Assembly (NCBI RefSeq): GCF_020711255.1
Contig: NZ_JAJFAW010000007.1
Span: 62,001 to 126,000, forward strand
DNA: 64,000 nucleotides
Source of the DNA: Hymenobacter plasmatis
GTDB lineage: Bacteria; Bacteroidota; Bacteroidia; Cytophagales; Hymenobacteraceae
Direction of reading: 5' to 3'
The stretch's first letter is position 1, and every line of letters starts with the position of its first letter. A model generated the notes under the pieces. That model ran no database searches. It was not told the DNA's origin and saw only the letters and a program-made list of their open reading frames with translations. The position numbers and the translations under genes were made by a program. Positions 33,257-43,700 of this stretch are shown piece after piece.

Positions 33257-36184
33257 ATGCGGCTCTTCTCTTTACTTATCTTTCTGTTGATTGGGCTGGC
33301 GGCCCGTGCCCAGGCGCCCACCACGGTTAGCGGCCGCGTGACCGATGGCAAAGACCAGTCGCCGCTCATCGGAGCCAACGTGCTGCTGATACACCTGCCC
33401 GACTCGGTGAAGGCCGGTGCCGCCGCCGATGCCGAGGGCCGCTTTCAGTTCGACAACGTGGCCGCGGGCCGCTATGTGCTCGATGCCTCCTTTGTGGGCT
33501 ACCAGAAGCAGCGCCAGGTGGTGGCCGTGAATGGGGCGCCGGTGCAGCTTGGGGCGCTGGCCCTACAGTCGGGCGGTGTGCAGCTCAAGGGCGTGGTGGT
33601 GACGGGCCAGGCCGCGCAATCGGTGCAGAAGGGCGACACCACGCAGTTCAACGCCAAGGCGTTTAAAACCAATCCCGACGCCAACGCTCAAGACCTCATC
33701 ACGAAGATGCCCGGCGTGAGTGTGGGCACCGACGGCAAGGTGCAGGCCCAGGGCGAAAACGTGCAGCGCGTGCTGGTCGACGGCAAGGAGTTCTTCGGCA
33801 ATGACCCCGACGCCGTGCTCAAAAACCTGCCGGCCGAAATGGTGGACAAGGTGGAGGTATTTGACCAGCGCAGCGAGCAGAGCCGCTTTTCGGGCTTCGA
33901 CGATGGCAACACGACCAAGACCATCAACATCGTGACCAAGGTGGAATTCCGCAACGGCACCTTTGGGCGGGTGGTGGCCGGTGCGGGCCCCGACCGCTAC
34001 AAGGCCAGCGGCAACGTGAACAACTTCAAGGGCGACCGCCGGGTCTCGGTGCTGGCGCAGTCCAACAACGTGAACGAGCAGAACTTTGGCACCGAGGACT
34101 TGCTGGGCGTGGTGGGCAACTCCAACCAGGGCGGAGGCGGGCGTGGTGGCCGGGGTGGAGGAGGTGGCCAGGGCGGCGGGGGCAATGGCGGCAATGCCGG
34201 CGACTTCCTGGTAAACCAGAGCGGCGGCATCACCAAAACCAACGCGGTGGGCCTGAACTACTCGAACTCCTGGAACAAGAAGACCGACATGTCGGCCAGC
34301 TACTTCTTCAACCGGGCCAACAACACGCTGCTCAGCAGCACCCAGCGCCAGTACGTGCTGCCCCAGCAAGCCAGCACCACCTACACCCAAAGCGCCAACA
34401 CCAACGGCCTCAATACAAACCAGCGCTTCAACATGCGCCTGGAGCATAAGATTGACTCGGCCAATTCCATCCTGTTTCGGCCGCGCTTCAGCTACCAGCA
34501 AAACGATGCGGGCAGCAACGTGGTGGGCCTCACCCGCCGCAGCGGCACCGAGCAGAGCCGCATCACGAGCAACTACGCTTCGGATAATGAGGGCCTGAAC
34601 ACCGGCGGCGATCTGCTGCTGCGCCACCGCTTTCCCAAGGCCGGCCGCACCGCCAGCCTGAGCATCGGCGGTACCTACAGCCAGCGCGACGGCAATACTA
34701 CCCTGCGCACCCTGGACACGGGCTCGGCACTGAACAGCCTCAACCAGACCAGTACGCTGCGGCAGCACGGCGGCAGCATGAATGCGAACCTGTCCTTGAC
34801 CGAGGCGCTGAGCAAGCAGGACGTGCTGCAGGGCAACTACGCCATCAACTACGCGCCGAATAGCTCCAGCAAGTACACCTACGACCTGCTGACCGGCGAC
34901 ACCAAGCAGCAGAACGACGCGCTGAGCAACGTGTTTGATAACTACTACCTCACGCAGTCGGGCGGGCTGACTTACCGGCACATCACGCCCAAGTACCAAG
35001 CCAGCGTGGGCCTATCGGGGCAATACTCGGAGCTGTACAGCGACGCACAGTTTCCGCGGGCAAGCATCGGGCGCTATTACTTCGTGAACGTGCTGCCCAA
35101 TGCCAACGTCAACTACCGCTTCACGCGGCAGAAAAACCTGCGCTTCAACTACCGCACCAACACCAACCCGCCCAGCGTGAGCCAGCTGCAGGCCGTGGTG
35201 AACAACTCCAACCCCCTGCAGCTGACCATCGGCAACCCCACGCTACGCCAGGAATTCCAGCATTCCGTCAACTTCCGCTACACGGCGTCGAGCCCGGAGG
35301 TGGCCAGCAATTTCTTCGCGCTGCTCTCGGGTTCCTACACCCAGAACCCGATTTCTAATCGCACGCTGGTGGCGTCCCGCGACACCACTGTGGTGCCCGA
35401 GGGCGCGCCTGGCGTGCGGCTGCCGGCCGGTGGCCAGCTCACCCAGCCCACCAACCTGAGCCAGCAGTACACCGTGCGCTCGCTCATCAGCTACGGCCGG
35501 CCCATCAAGCCCATCAAAACCAACGTGAACCTGAGCGCCAACGCCAACTTCACGCAGACGCCCGGCATCGTGAACGGCGGCCTGAACTACGCCCGCGTGC
35601 CTTCGTTTGGGGCGGGCCTCACGCTCAGCTCCAACATCAGCCCCAACCTGGACTTTACGGCCTCTACCACATCGAGCCAGAACTTCGTGCGCAACACCCT
35701 GCAGGCCAAGCTCAATACTAACTACTTCGCGCAGGTCACGCGCTTTCGGTTGGGCTGGATTGTGGGGCCGGGCATCAACTTCCAAACCGACCTGGTGCAC
35801 CAGGCTTACTCAGGCCTTTCGGCCGGCTACAACCAGCAGTACCTGCTCTGGAATGCCAGCTTGGGCAAAAAAATCTTTCCCGGCCAGCGCGGCGAAATCA
35901 AGGTATATGCCTTCGATTTGTTGGGCCAGAACCGCGCCATCCAGCGCAACGTGACGGAAGCTTATTACGAAGACGTGCAAACCACCATTCTGCAGCGCTA
36001 CTTCATGCTGATGTTCACTTACAACATCCGCAGCGGCAATGTGGTGGCTCCCTCCAGCGGCGGCGAGGGCCGGCGTGAGCGGGGCTTTGGGCAGCCCGGC
36101 GGCTACGGCCGGCCCGATGGCGGCGGCGCAGCTCCCGCGGGCGGCCCGCCGGCTGGTGGCCCTCCCGGTGGCGGCCCGCAGTAG
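33257..36184 (+). CDS. outer-membrane beta-barrel protein (TonB-receptor-like, OMP_b-brl type)
   Basis: 975 residues. Signal peptide (MRLFSLLIFLLIGLAARAQ), CarboxypepD_reg-like domain (about 22-105), a plug-like region with GVVVTGQAAQSVQKGDTTQF, ITKMPGVSVGTDGKVQAQGE and VLVDGKEFFGNDPDAVLKNL, then a large barrel. This is the Bacteroidota family with short plug and OMP_b-brl_3 barrel rather than a classic ligand-importing receptor. Oddities: a Gly-rich loop at about 290-315 (GGGGRGGRGGGGGQGG) and a Gly/Pro-rich C-terminal tail after the last strand, so the protein does not end in the usual aromatic residue. Ligand unknown. Confidence 0.87.
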   Translation: MRLFSLLIFLLIGLAARAQAPTTVSGRVTDGKDQSPLIGANVLLIHLPDSVKAGAAADAEGRFQFDNVAAGRYVLDASFVGYQKQRQVVAVNGAPVQLGALALQSGGVQLKGVVVTGQAAQSVQKGDTTQFNAKAFKTNPDANAQDLITKMPGVSVGTDGKVQAQGENVQRVLVDGKEFFGNDPDAVLKNLPAEMVDKVEVFDQRSEQSRFSGFDDGNTTKTINIVTKVEFRNGTFGRVVAGAGPDRYKASGNVNNFKGDRRVSVLAQSNNVNEQNFGTEDLLGVVGNSNQGGGGRGGRGGGGGQGGGGNGGNAGDFLVNQSGGITKTNAVGLNYSNSWNKKTDMSASYFFNRANNTLLSSTQRQYVLPQQASTTYTQSANTNGLNTNQRFNMRLEHKIDSANSILFRPRFSYQQNDAGSNVVGLTRRSGTEQSRITSNYASDNEGLNTGGDLLLRHRFPKAGRTASLSIGGTYSQRDGNTTLRTLDTGSALNSLNQTSTLRQHGGSMNANLSLTEALSKQDVLQGNYAINYAPNSSSKYTYDLLTGDTKQQNDALSNVFDNYYLTQSGGLTYRHITPKYQASVGLSGQYSELYSDAQFPRASIGRYYFVNVLPNANVNYRFTRQKNLRFNYRTNTNPPSVSQLQAVVNNSNPLQLTIGNPTLRQEFQHSVNFRYTASSPEVASNFFALLSGSYTQNPISNRTLVASRDTTVVPEGAPGVRLPAGGQLTQPTNLSQQYTVRSLISYGRPIKPIKTNVNLSANANFTQTPGIVNGGLNYARVPSFGAGLTLSSNISPNLDFTASTTSSQNFVRNTLQAKLNTNYFAQVTRFRLGWIVGPGINFQTDLVHQAYSGLSAGYNQQYLLWNASLGKKIFPGQRGEIKVYAFDLLGQNRAIQRNVTEAYYEDVQTTILQRYFMLMFTYNIRSGNVVAPSSGGEGRRERGFGQPGGYGRPDGGGAAPAGGPPAGGPPGGGPQ

Positions 36185-36275
36185 GGCAGTGTCCGGCTTT
36201 CTGGCCAAAATTCAGGTTCTTTGTAGCTTCCGGGCAGGAGGTGGCCGCGGTGGCCGCCTCCTGCCCGCGTTGTTT

Positions 36276-38603
36276 ATGCGAAATCCTGTTGTCTTGTTAT
36301 TGCTGCTGGTCCTGGCCGGGCCTGTGGCGGCCCAACCCGCCACGCCTCTTGCTCACCCAACGGTGCCCGCCGCCATGGACGTGGCCGGGATACATCTCGT
36401 GTTGAATGAAGAAGCCCAGCGCTTGGTGCAGCAAAAGGCCGATGGCCTGAGCCGCCACCAGCCCTCGTTTCAGGCCCGTGTGGACCTGGCCGATGCATCC
36501 TTTCCCATCATCGACCGGGTACTGAAAGAAGAGGGCGTGCCCCTGGATTTCCGCTACCTGGCCTTGCAGGAAAGCGCCCTGCTCGGCGATGCCCAGAGCG
36601 TGCACGAAGCTGTGGGCTACTGGCAGCTCAAGCGCGAAACAGCCACCGGCCTGGGCCTGCTGGTGAATGACGATGTGGACGAGCGCAAGCACCTCACGGC
36701 CAGCACCCGCGCGGCCGCCCGCTACCTCGCCCGCAACAATGCCACCTTGCACAACTGGGTGAATGCCTTGCTCAGCTACAACACCGGCCTGAGCGGCGTG
36801 AAGCCCTACATCCTGCCCACCGACGCCGACGCCACCGAAATGGCCATCACCGAGGCGACGTCGGTTTACGTGCTGACCCTTCTAGCTCAGAAAGTGGCCT
36901 TCGAACCCGCCTGTGGCCTGAACCCCAAGCCCCCCTTGCGCCTGCAGGAATTTCCCGCCACCGCCGGCCAAACCCTCGAAGCCCAGGCCCAACTACTGCA
37001 CGTGGGGCCCGGCGCCCTGGCCGTGCACAACCGCTGGCTGCTGGCCAGCGCCGTACCCGCCGACCGGCCCTACACGCTCATCGTGCCCATCGGCGACGTG
37101 ACCCAGGCCGCCGGAATCGTGGCTAACCAGCGCCTCCAGAGCCGCGGTGAGCTGCTCACCGCGCCGGCCGTAGCCGCCAATACGGCCGAAGTGCGCCTGA
37201 ACGACCTGCGAGCGCTGATTGCGCTGCCCGGCGAAACCACCGCCGACCTGGCCAAGCGTGGGGGCAGGAAGCTGCGGGAGTTCCTGCGCGACAACGAGCT
37301 GACGGCTTTTGACGTGGCCGTGACCGGCCGGCCGTACTACCTGCAGCGCAAGCGCGACGTGGGCGCCGTGGAGTACTACGTGGTGCAGCCCGGCGAAACC
37401 GTGTTCGACGTGGCGCAGAAATACGGCATTCGCAAAAAGGCGATTCTGGCCAAAAACCGGATGTCGCGCATCGAACAACCCAGCCCGGGCCGGGTGCTGT
37501 GGCTACGGCACGTGCGGCCTCGCGAGGTGGCCGTGGAGTACCGCCGCTTGCCCGAAGGCAAAGGCATCGAGGGCTCCGCTACGGCCAGCCGTGCCATGGC
37601 CGACGACCAAATGATGGCCCCCGAGCCCATAAAGACTGCTCCCGCCCACCGCGAAACAGCCCGGGCCGCAGTCAAAAGAAAAGCCGCCCCCGGCAAAGAC
37701 GAAGAAGCCGAGGCCAGCGACGGTTGGGGAGAATCCATATCCGGAACGAATATTCCTCCGGCAGCAGTAACGAAGGCTCAGCCGGTCGCCGCGCCTGTGC
37801 CTGTCCCGCCTGTGTACACTCCCCCGGTTCGCCCTGCAGCGCCGGAGCCCGTGGCAGCTCAACTGCCGCCTCCGGCATCGGCCCCAGCCCCCGCGCCGCT
37901 AGCCGATGAACCCCGCGCTGCCGAGCCGGAGGTTGAGCCAGAAATTGAGCCAACTGTGAGCAATTCTCCCGTAGTTGAGCCGGCGCCGGCCGTAACGCCA
38001 GCGCCCGTGGAACCACCAGTTAAGCCCGCAGTAGCGCCAGCCAAGTCAGTGATAGTGCCCGCTGCCCCGCGCCCAATTACGCCTAAGCCTGCCGCGCCCC
38101 CCGTAATCACGCCCGCAGCTACTCCCGCGGCTGTTGCTAACGAAGCTTCCCACCGGGTTGAGCCGGGCGAAACGGTGTACTCTATCAGCCGGCGCTACCA
38201 GATACCTCCTGCTACCCTCATGGCCCTAAACCACCTCACGCTGCCGGCGAACCTGGCAGTAGGGCAGGTGCTGGTCCTGAAGTCGCAGGAATTGCCAGTG
38301 CCTGCAGTTGCTGCCGCTCCGGTAGTAACTCCAACTGCTCCCACGCGGCCAGCCACCCGCGCCACCAACCGCCCTAACCCTGCGATTTATGTTCCGAAGG
38401 CCGCGGCTCCCCAAGCGGCACCCGCGCCGACGGCTGCGGCCGGAACCACCATTGAGCACACTGTGGCTAAAGGGGAGACCTTGTACAGCATTGCCCGCCG
38501 GTATGAGGTGAAAGTGGCTGACATCCAGGCCCTGAATGGTAAGCTGGATGGCAACGTGAAAGTGGGGGAAGTGCTACGAGTTGTAACCAATGCCAAGCCA
38601 TAA
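36276..38603 (+). CDS. MltD-like lytic transglycosylase with three LysM domains
   Basis: 775 residues. Signal peptide ending AGPVAAQ, then a GH23/SLT-like domain (about 45-190): LALQESALLGDAQSVHEAVG with the catalytic Glu in QES, followed by YWQLKRETATGLGL. LysM modules lie at about 365-410 (YVVQPGETVFDVAQKYGI), 625-668 (RVEPGETVYSISRRYQI) and 726-772 (HTVAKGETLYSIARRYEV). Between the first two is a disordered Pro/Ala-rich linker of about 190 residues. It probably cleaves peptidoglycan in the periplasm. The frame upstream of 36276 overlaps the end of the previous gene and is not coding. Confidence 0.9.
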   Translation: MRNPVVLLLLLVLAGPVAAQPATPLAHPTVPAAMDVAGIHLVLNEEAQRLVQQKADGLSRHQPSFQARVDLADASFPIIDRVLKEEGVPLDFRYLALQESALLGDAQSVHEAVGYWQLKRETATGLGLLVNDDVDERKHLTASTRAAARYLARNNATLHNWVNALLSYNTGLSGVKPYILPTDADATEMAITEATSVYVLTLLAQKVAFEPACGLNPKPPLRLQEFPATAGQTLEAQAQLLHVGPGALAVHNRWLLASAVPADRPYTLIVPIGDVTQAAGIVANQRLQSRGELLTAPAVAANTAEVRLNDLRALIALPGETTADLAKRGGRKLREFLRDNELTAFDVAVTGRPYYLQRKRDVGAVEYYVVQPGETVFDVAQKYGIRKKAILAKNRMSRIEQPSPGRVLWLRHVRPREVAVEYRRLPEGKGIEGSATASRAMADDQMMAPEPIKTAPAHRETARAAVKRKAAPGKDEEAEASDGWGESISGTNIPPAAVTKAQPVAAPVPVPPVYTPPVRPAAPEPVAAQLPPPASAPAPAPLADEPRAAEPEVEPEIEPTVSNSPVVEPAPAVTPAPVEPPVKPAVAPAKSVIVPAAPRPITPKPAAPPVITPAATPAAVANEASHRVEPGETVYSISRRYQIPPATLMALNHLTLPANLAVGQVLVLKSQELPVPAVAAAPVVTPTAPTRPATRATNRPNPAIYVPKAAAPQAAPAPTAAAGTTIEHTVAKGETLYSIARRYEVKVADIQALNGKLDGNVKVGEVLRVVTNAKP

Positions 38604-38779
38604 CATGGCACGCATGAGGCTTTTACATCTATAGAAACGAGCCTTTGGTTTGCTTTAAAACGGGGAAAATTCAGTCCAGTTGCGAATGCTGCAATTTGCC
38701 TTAGCAGTAAGGTAGGATTGTTATATTGAAGTTTGGGTGTGGGGTTATTTAAAGCTATTTTTAGCTTTCCCTTTCTCCT
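38604..38779. other. A+T-rich spacer before the FG-GAP gene
   Basis: Distinctly more A+T-rich than the flanking genes. No TAnnTTTG box was found at a convincing position and no terminator hairpin was seen. Confidence 0.4.
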
Positions 38780-40582
38780 ATGAAACTTTCTACCCTTTTT
38801 GCTGGACTGTTATGTGCCGCCCCCGCGCTGGCCCAGACGCCAATCAGCTTCGCGCCCGCTCAAAATGCGTCGGCTGCGCCACGCAATACAGCAGTGGCGG
38901 TTACGCTTTCAGCACCAGCTGGGCCAGGTGCGGCCACCGGCCTAAAAGTATTCAGTGCCCAATCCGGAGGTAAAAAAAGCGGCACCACCACCGTGAATGG
39001 CAACACCATAAGCTTTGCTCCATCCAATCCCTTCCTACCTGGCGAAACCGTGACGGCTACGTTGGCTAATGGGGCGAGTGTGCCGCAGGTGTGGCAGTTT
39101 ACGGCGGCGGCTACGGGAGGCAGCGGGGCGTTTAGTAGCAGCAGCACCCTCTCCATACCCAGCAGTGCTTCCACTGTAGCTTCCCCCATGCGCATGGCCG
39201 ATGTAGATGGTGACGGTGACCTTGACCTGCTGACCTTCAACCTTAGTGTACAATACTCATCTCCTCCTCCTCCACTTACCGGAAACCTTGCAATAACTAC
39301 CGGGATGGTAAAGGTCCATCTCAATAACGGCGTGGGGGCCTTTACCACAATATCCTCAGTTTCCTTAGCTCCTGAAGACCCGTACTCGGGGGGACTCAAT
39401 TATCGTCCAGCGCTCGATGTAGCCGATATCGACGCTGATGGAGATTTGGATATTCTGGTCAGTTCTGTTTTAGCCCAGGTATTTGTATTGGTTAATAATG
39501 GTACCGGGGCTTTCACCCTGGCTTCAACAATTAAGGCGGGTGCGGCTAATAGTAATTCCCTTGTCACCGGAGACATTGATGGCGATGGTGACCTTGATTA
39601 TATTTCCACAACGCAGGGTTTGTCGTCGCATACATACACTTTTGATACTTCAATAGGCATAAATGATGGTGGTGGCAACTTCACCATTGGAGCCAGTGGC
39701 AATTTTTCGGGGGCGTATTACAGCATTATTAAAGCATTAAAGGACATAGATGGCGATGGCGCTTTGGACGCTGTAGGGACGGACGCAACCGGGGTTTGGC
39801 TTTACGCTTGGCTTAATAACGGCAGCGGCAGTTTTAGTAGTGCGCATCGGTTAAACGATGCCGGGGACAACATCAGCAGCTGGGCGCTAGGCGATTATGA
39901 TGCCGACGGCGATTTAGATTTAGCAGTGGTAGCTTATACCAACTGTTCTTCCTGTGGAAGAACGGTCAAAATCATGGCTAATGATGGAACCGGAAACTTC
40001 AGTAACAACGGATTACCTGTTTATCCCTATTCAGGGCAGCTAAGCTCAGCCGACATCAACGGCGATGGCCGCATCGACCTGCTATTAACAGGGTATGGCT
40101 TTGCAGGAAGACCAGCTGATACGCTAAAAGTGATGCGTAACTTGGGGAATGGCAACTTTGGTCGGCCGCAAGGCTATGCCATTCCCAACAACGATGGCAC
40201 TATTGTCACCGGGGACGTTGATGGCGATGGCGACATTGACGTGGTAGCGTCAACGTACGCCACTTCAACCCTTGCCGGTGGTACCAATACGATGCTCAAT
40301 GGCCTAGGTGCCGTGTTGGGTACGGCTGCGCTAACTGCTTCTAGCTTCGCGGTCTGGCCTAATCCTGCCTCAGCAGCAAGTGTTTTGCATGTGACCCTCC
40401 CTGTTCCGGCCTCGCATGCTACGCTGCGTTTGGCTACGGTGCTAGGCCAAACAGTGCATACCCAGTCCTTTACCGGAAATGCTGCCAATATTGTTTCCGC
40501 CGGCTTGGCTTCCGGGGTGTATTTGCTCACGGTCCAGGTGGAGGACCAAGCCCCGCTTACCCGCCGTGTGGCTGTGGAATAA
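38780..40582 (+). CDS. FG-GAP/VCBS-repeat secreted protein with T9SS sorting domain
   Basis: 600 residues. Signal peptide (MKLSTLFAGLLCAAPALAQ), an N-terminal Ig-like domain (about 20-115), then seven FG-GAP/VCBS-type repeats, each with a calcium-binding DxDGDGDxD loop (DVDGDGDLDLL, DIDADGDLDIL, DIDGDGDLDYI, DIDGDGALDAV, DYDADGDLDLA, DINGDGRIDLL, DVDGDGDIDVV), forming a probable beta-propeller. The last 75 residues (VWPNPASAASVLHVTL through ASGVYLLTVQVEDQAPLTRR) are a type A T9SS sorting domain. Likely a surface or secreted adhesin-like protein. Its codons use more A/T in third positions than neighbouring genes. Confidence 0.9.
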   Translation: MKLSTLFAGLLCAAPALAQTPISFAPAQNASAAPRNTAVAVTLSAPAGPGAATGLKVFSAQSGGKKSGTTTVNGNTISFAPSNPFLPGETVTATLANGASVPQVWQFTAAATGGSGAFSSSSTLSIPSSASTVASPMRMADVDGDGDLDLLTFNLSVQYSSPPPPLTGNLAITTGMVKVHLNNGVGAFTTISSVSLAPEDPYSGGLNYRPALDVADIDADGDLDILVSSVLAQVFVLVNNGTGAFTLASTIKAGAANSNSLVTGDIDGDGDLDYISTTQGLSSHTYTFDTSIGINDGGGNFTIGASGNFSGAYYSIIKALKDIDGDGALDAVGTDATGVWLYAWLNNGSGSFSSAHRLNDAGDNISSWALGDYDADGDLDLAVVAYTNCSSCGRTVKIMANDGTGNFSNNGLPVYPYSGQLSSADINGDGRIDLLLTGYGFAGRPADTLKVMRNLGNGNFGRPQGYAIPNNDGTIVTGDVDGDGDIDVVASTYATSTLAGGTNTMLNGLGAVLGTAALTASSFAVWPNPASAASVLHVTLPVPASHATLRLATVLGQTVHTQSFTGNAANIVSAGLASGVYLLTVQVEDQAPLTRRVAVE

Positions 40583-40629
40583 ACCAGAAAAACGCAGCAC
40601 TCAGGGAATCAGGCAGCAGGCGAATGGGG

Positions 40630-40662
40630 TTTGGGAATGCCCGCCGGACGGGGGTATCTTTA
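40630..40662 (+). promoter_or_regulatory. putative dnaE promoter
   Basis: TTTG (40630-40633), 21 bases, then TATCTTTA (40655-40662), one base off TAnnTTTG. If used, the transcript starts about 85 bases before dnaE and includes the palindrome at 40666-40742. Confidence 0.5.
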
Positions 40663-40665
40663 CTA

Positions 40666-40742
40666 AAATGAGGAATGACGGATGCGGAATTAATAATTCT
40701 CCAACGGCCATTCTTCATTCCTCATCCGTCATTCCTCATTAA
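40666..40742. repeat. AATGAGGAATGA palindromic element in the dnaE leader
   Basis: Left arm begins AATGAGGAATGACGGATG (40668-40685); right arm ends CATCCGTCATTCCTCATT (40723-40740), a perfect 18-base inverted match. Pairing continues with mismatches (GGAATTAATAAT against ATTCTTCATTCC). It fills almost the whole space before the dnaE start. Confidence 0.88.
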
Positions 40743-40754
40743 GCGCCGCGCCTA

Positions 40755-43700
40755 ATGCCCGTTTTCTCGCACCTTCACTCGCACACCCAATACTCGCTGC
40801 TCGACGGCCAGGCCAGCATTTCGGCCCTGATGAAGAAGGCGCAGAAGGACGAGATGCCGGCCGTGGCCCTCACCGACCACGGCAACATGTTCGGGGCGTT
40901 CAACTTTGTGGCCGAGGCCAACAAGTACAACGTAAAGCCCATCGTGGGCTGCGAGTTCTACATGGTGCAGGACCGCCACAAGAAGGCCTTCAGCCGGGAA
41001 AAGGGGGAGAGGGACGTGCGCCACCACCAGCTGCTGCTGGCCAAGGACCAAGCCGGCTACCACAACCTGAGCAAGCTCTGCTCGATGAGCTTTATCGAGG
41101 GACTGTACTCCAAATTTCCGCGCATTGACAAGGAACTGCTGCTGCAGTACCACGAGGGCCTGATTGCCACCAGCTGCTGCATCGGCGCAGAGATTCCACA
41201 GACGATTTTGTTCGGGACCGAAGCCGAGGCCGAGGAAAAACTGAAGTGGTGGCTCGACGTGTTCGGCGAGGACTTCTACATCGAAATCCAGCGCCACGGC
41301 CTGATGAACTTCGACGGCACCGGCAAGAGCCAGGAAGACGTGAACCAGGTGCTGCTCGGCTTTGCCAAGAAGTACAACGTCAAGGTCATTTGCACCAACG
41401 ACTCGCACTACGTCGACCAAACGGACTACGCCGCCCACGACCTGCTGCTGTGCGTGAACACCGGCGAGGAGCACAGCATCCCGGTCGGCGACATTCGTAC
41501 CAACTACTACACCCTGCTCACCACCAAGGGCGAGGTGAAGTACGACCTGCTCGACAACCTGCGCAGCAACTACGGGCGCGACGAAAACGCGCAGAAGCAA
41601 CTCCGCCGCATCGACGAGGAGCTGCAGAAGCCCAAGCCGCACACCCGCTTCGGCTTCGCCAACGACCAGTTCTTCTTCAAGAACCAGGCGCAGATGAACG
41701 AGCTGTTCATCGACCGGCCCGACAGCGTGGACAACACCAATGAGATTGTCGACAAAATCACGCCGCCGAAGCTGGCCCGCGACATTCTGTTGCCCAACTT
41801 CCCCATCCCGGCGCCCTTTGCTAACGCCGACGAATTCCTGCGTGAACTCACCTACGTGGGCGCTTTCGGCCCCAGCGCCGGCAATGGCACGGTGAAAATG
41901 AGCAAGCCGCCGCGCTACTCCGAGCGCACGCCCGAAATTGAGGAGCGGCTTGATTATGAGCTGCGCATCATCCAAACGATGGGTTTTGCCGGCTACTTCC
42001 TCATCACCCAGGACTTCATCAACCACGGCCGCAACATCGGCGTAGCCGTGGGCCCGGGCCGGGGTTCGGCTGCCGGTTCGGCAGTGGCCTATTGTGTGGG
42101 TATCACCAATATCGACCCGATTAAGTACTCGCTGCTGTTCGAGCGTTTCCTGAACCCGGAGCGCGTGTCCATGCCCGATATTGATATCGACTTTGACGAC
42201 GTGAACCGTCAGAAAGTCATCGACTACGTGGTGGATAAATACGGCAAGACGCAGGTGGCCCAGATTATCACCTTCGGCACCATGGCCGCTAAGTCCAGCA
42301 TCAAGGACGTGGCTCGCGCCATGGAACTGCCGCTGCCGCAGACCAACGACCTGACCAAGATGGTGCCCGACAAGCCCGGCACCACCCTGGCCGGCGCCTT
42401 CGCCGAAAACCAGGAGCTGGACATGATTCGGCGCGACGAATCGGCCGACAACCTCAAGGGCCAGATTCTGCGCCTGGCCACGCAGCTCGAAGGCTCGGTG
42501 CGCAACACCGGCATTCACGCGGCCGGCGTCATCATCGCCCCGGACGACATCACGAAGTACATTCCGGTTTCCACGTCCAAGGACTCGGACCTGCTCATCA
42601 CGCAGTTCGACGGCAAGGTGATTGAGAGCGCCGGCATGCTGAAGATGGACTTCCTGGGCCTGAAAACCCTGACCATCATCGTGGATGCCCTGCGCCTGAT
42701 TGAGCGCAACCACGGCGTGAAAATCGACATCGATGACATTCCGCTCGACGACGAGAAGACCTACGCCCTCTACCAGCGCGGAGATACCATCGGCACCTTC
42801 CAGTTTGAATCGGAAGGCATGCGCCAGTACCTCAAGGACCTCAAGCCCACCAACATCGAGGACTTGATTGCCATGAACGCCCTCTACCGCCCGGGCCCGA
42901 TGCAGTTCATCCCGAACTTCATCAACCGCAAGCACGGGCGCGAGGAAGTGGTGTACCCGCACGACCTGCTCAAGCCCATCCTGGAGTACAGCCAGGGCAT
43001 CATGGTGTACCAGGAGCAGATTATGCAGACGGCCCAGATTCTGGCCGGCTACTCCCTGGGTGGCGCCGACTTGCTGCGCCGCGCCATGGGTAAAAAGGAC
43101 ATGAAAAAGATGGCTCTCGAGCGCGAGAAGTTCATCAAGGGCGCGGCAGAGCTGCACAACATCCCCGCGAAGAAGGCCAACGAGGTGTTCGACGTGATGG
43201 AGAAGTTTGCCGAGTACGGCTTCAACCGCTCGCACTCCGCCGCCTACTCCGTGGTGGCCTATCAGACTGGTTATCTGAAGGCCAACTACCCGGCCGAGTA
43301 CATGGCCGCCGTGCTCACCAACAACATGGGCGATATTAAGAAGGTGACCTTCTTCATCGAAGAAGCCCGCAAACAGGGCGTGCCCGTGCTCGGGCCCGAC
43401 GTGAACGAATCCCTGCTTAAGTTCAACGTAAACCAGGAAGGCGCCATCCGTTTCGGCATGGGCGCCGTGAAAGGCGCCGGCGAACTCGCCGTAGAAAGCA
43501 TGGTGGAAGAGCGCGAAAAAAACGGCGAATTTTCCGACATTTTCGACTTCGCCAAGCGCGTGAGTTTGCGCACTGTGAACAAGAAAACCTTCGAAAGCCT
43601 GGCCCAGGCCGGCGCCTTCGATGGGTTCGGCAAGCACCGCCGCCTGTACCTGGACGCCCCCGCCGGTGACCAGAACCTCATCGAGAAGGCCATGAAAATG

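Noticed and set aside
36039..36275. N-terminal extension of the LysM transglycosylase
   Set aside because: It overlaps the C-terminus of the outer-membrane barrel gene in another frame and precedes the signal peptide.
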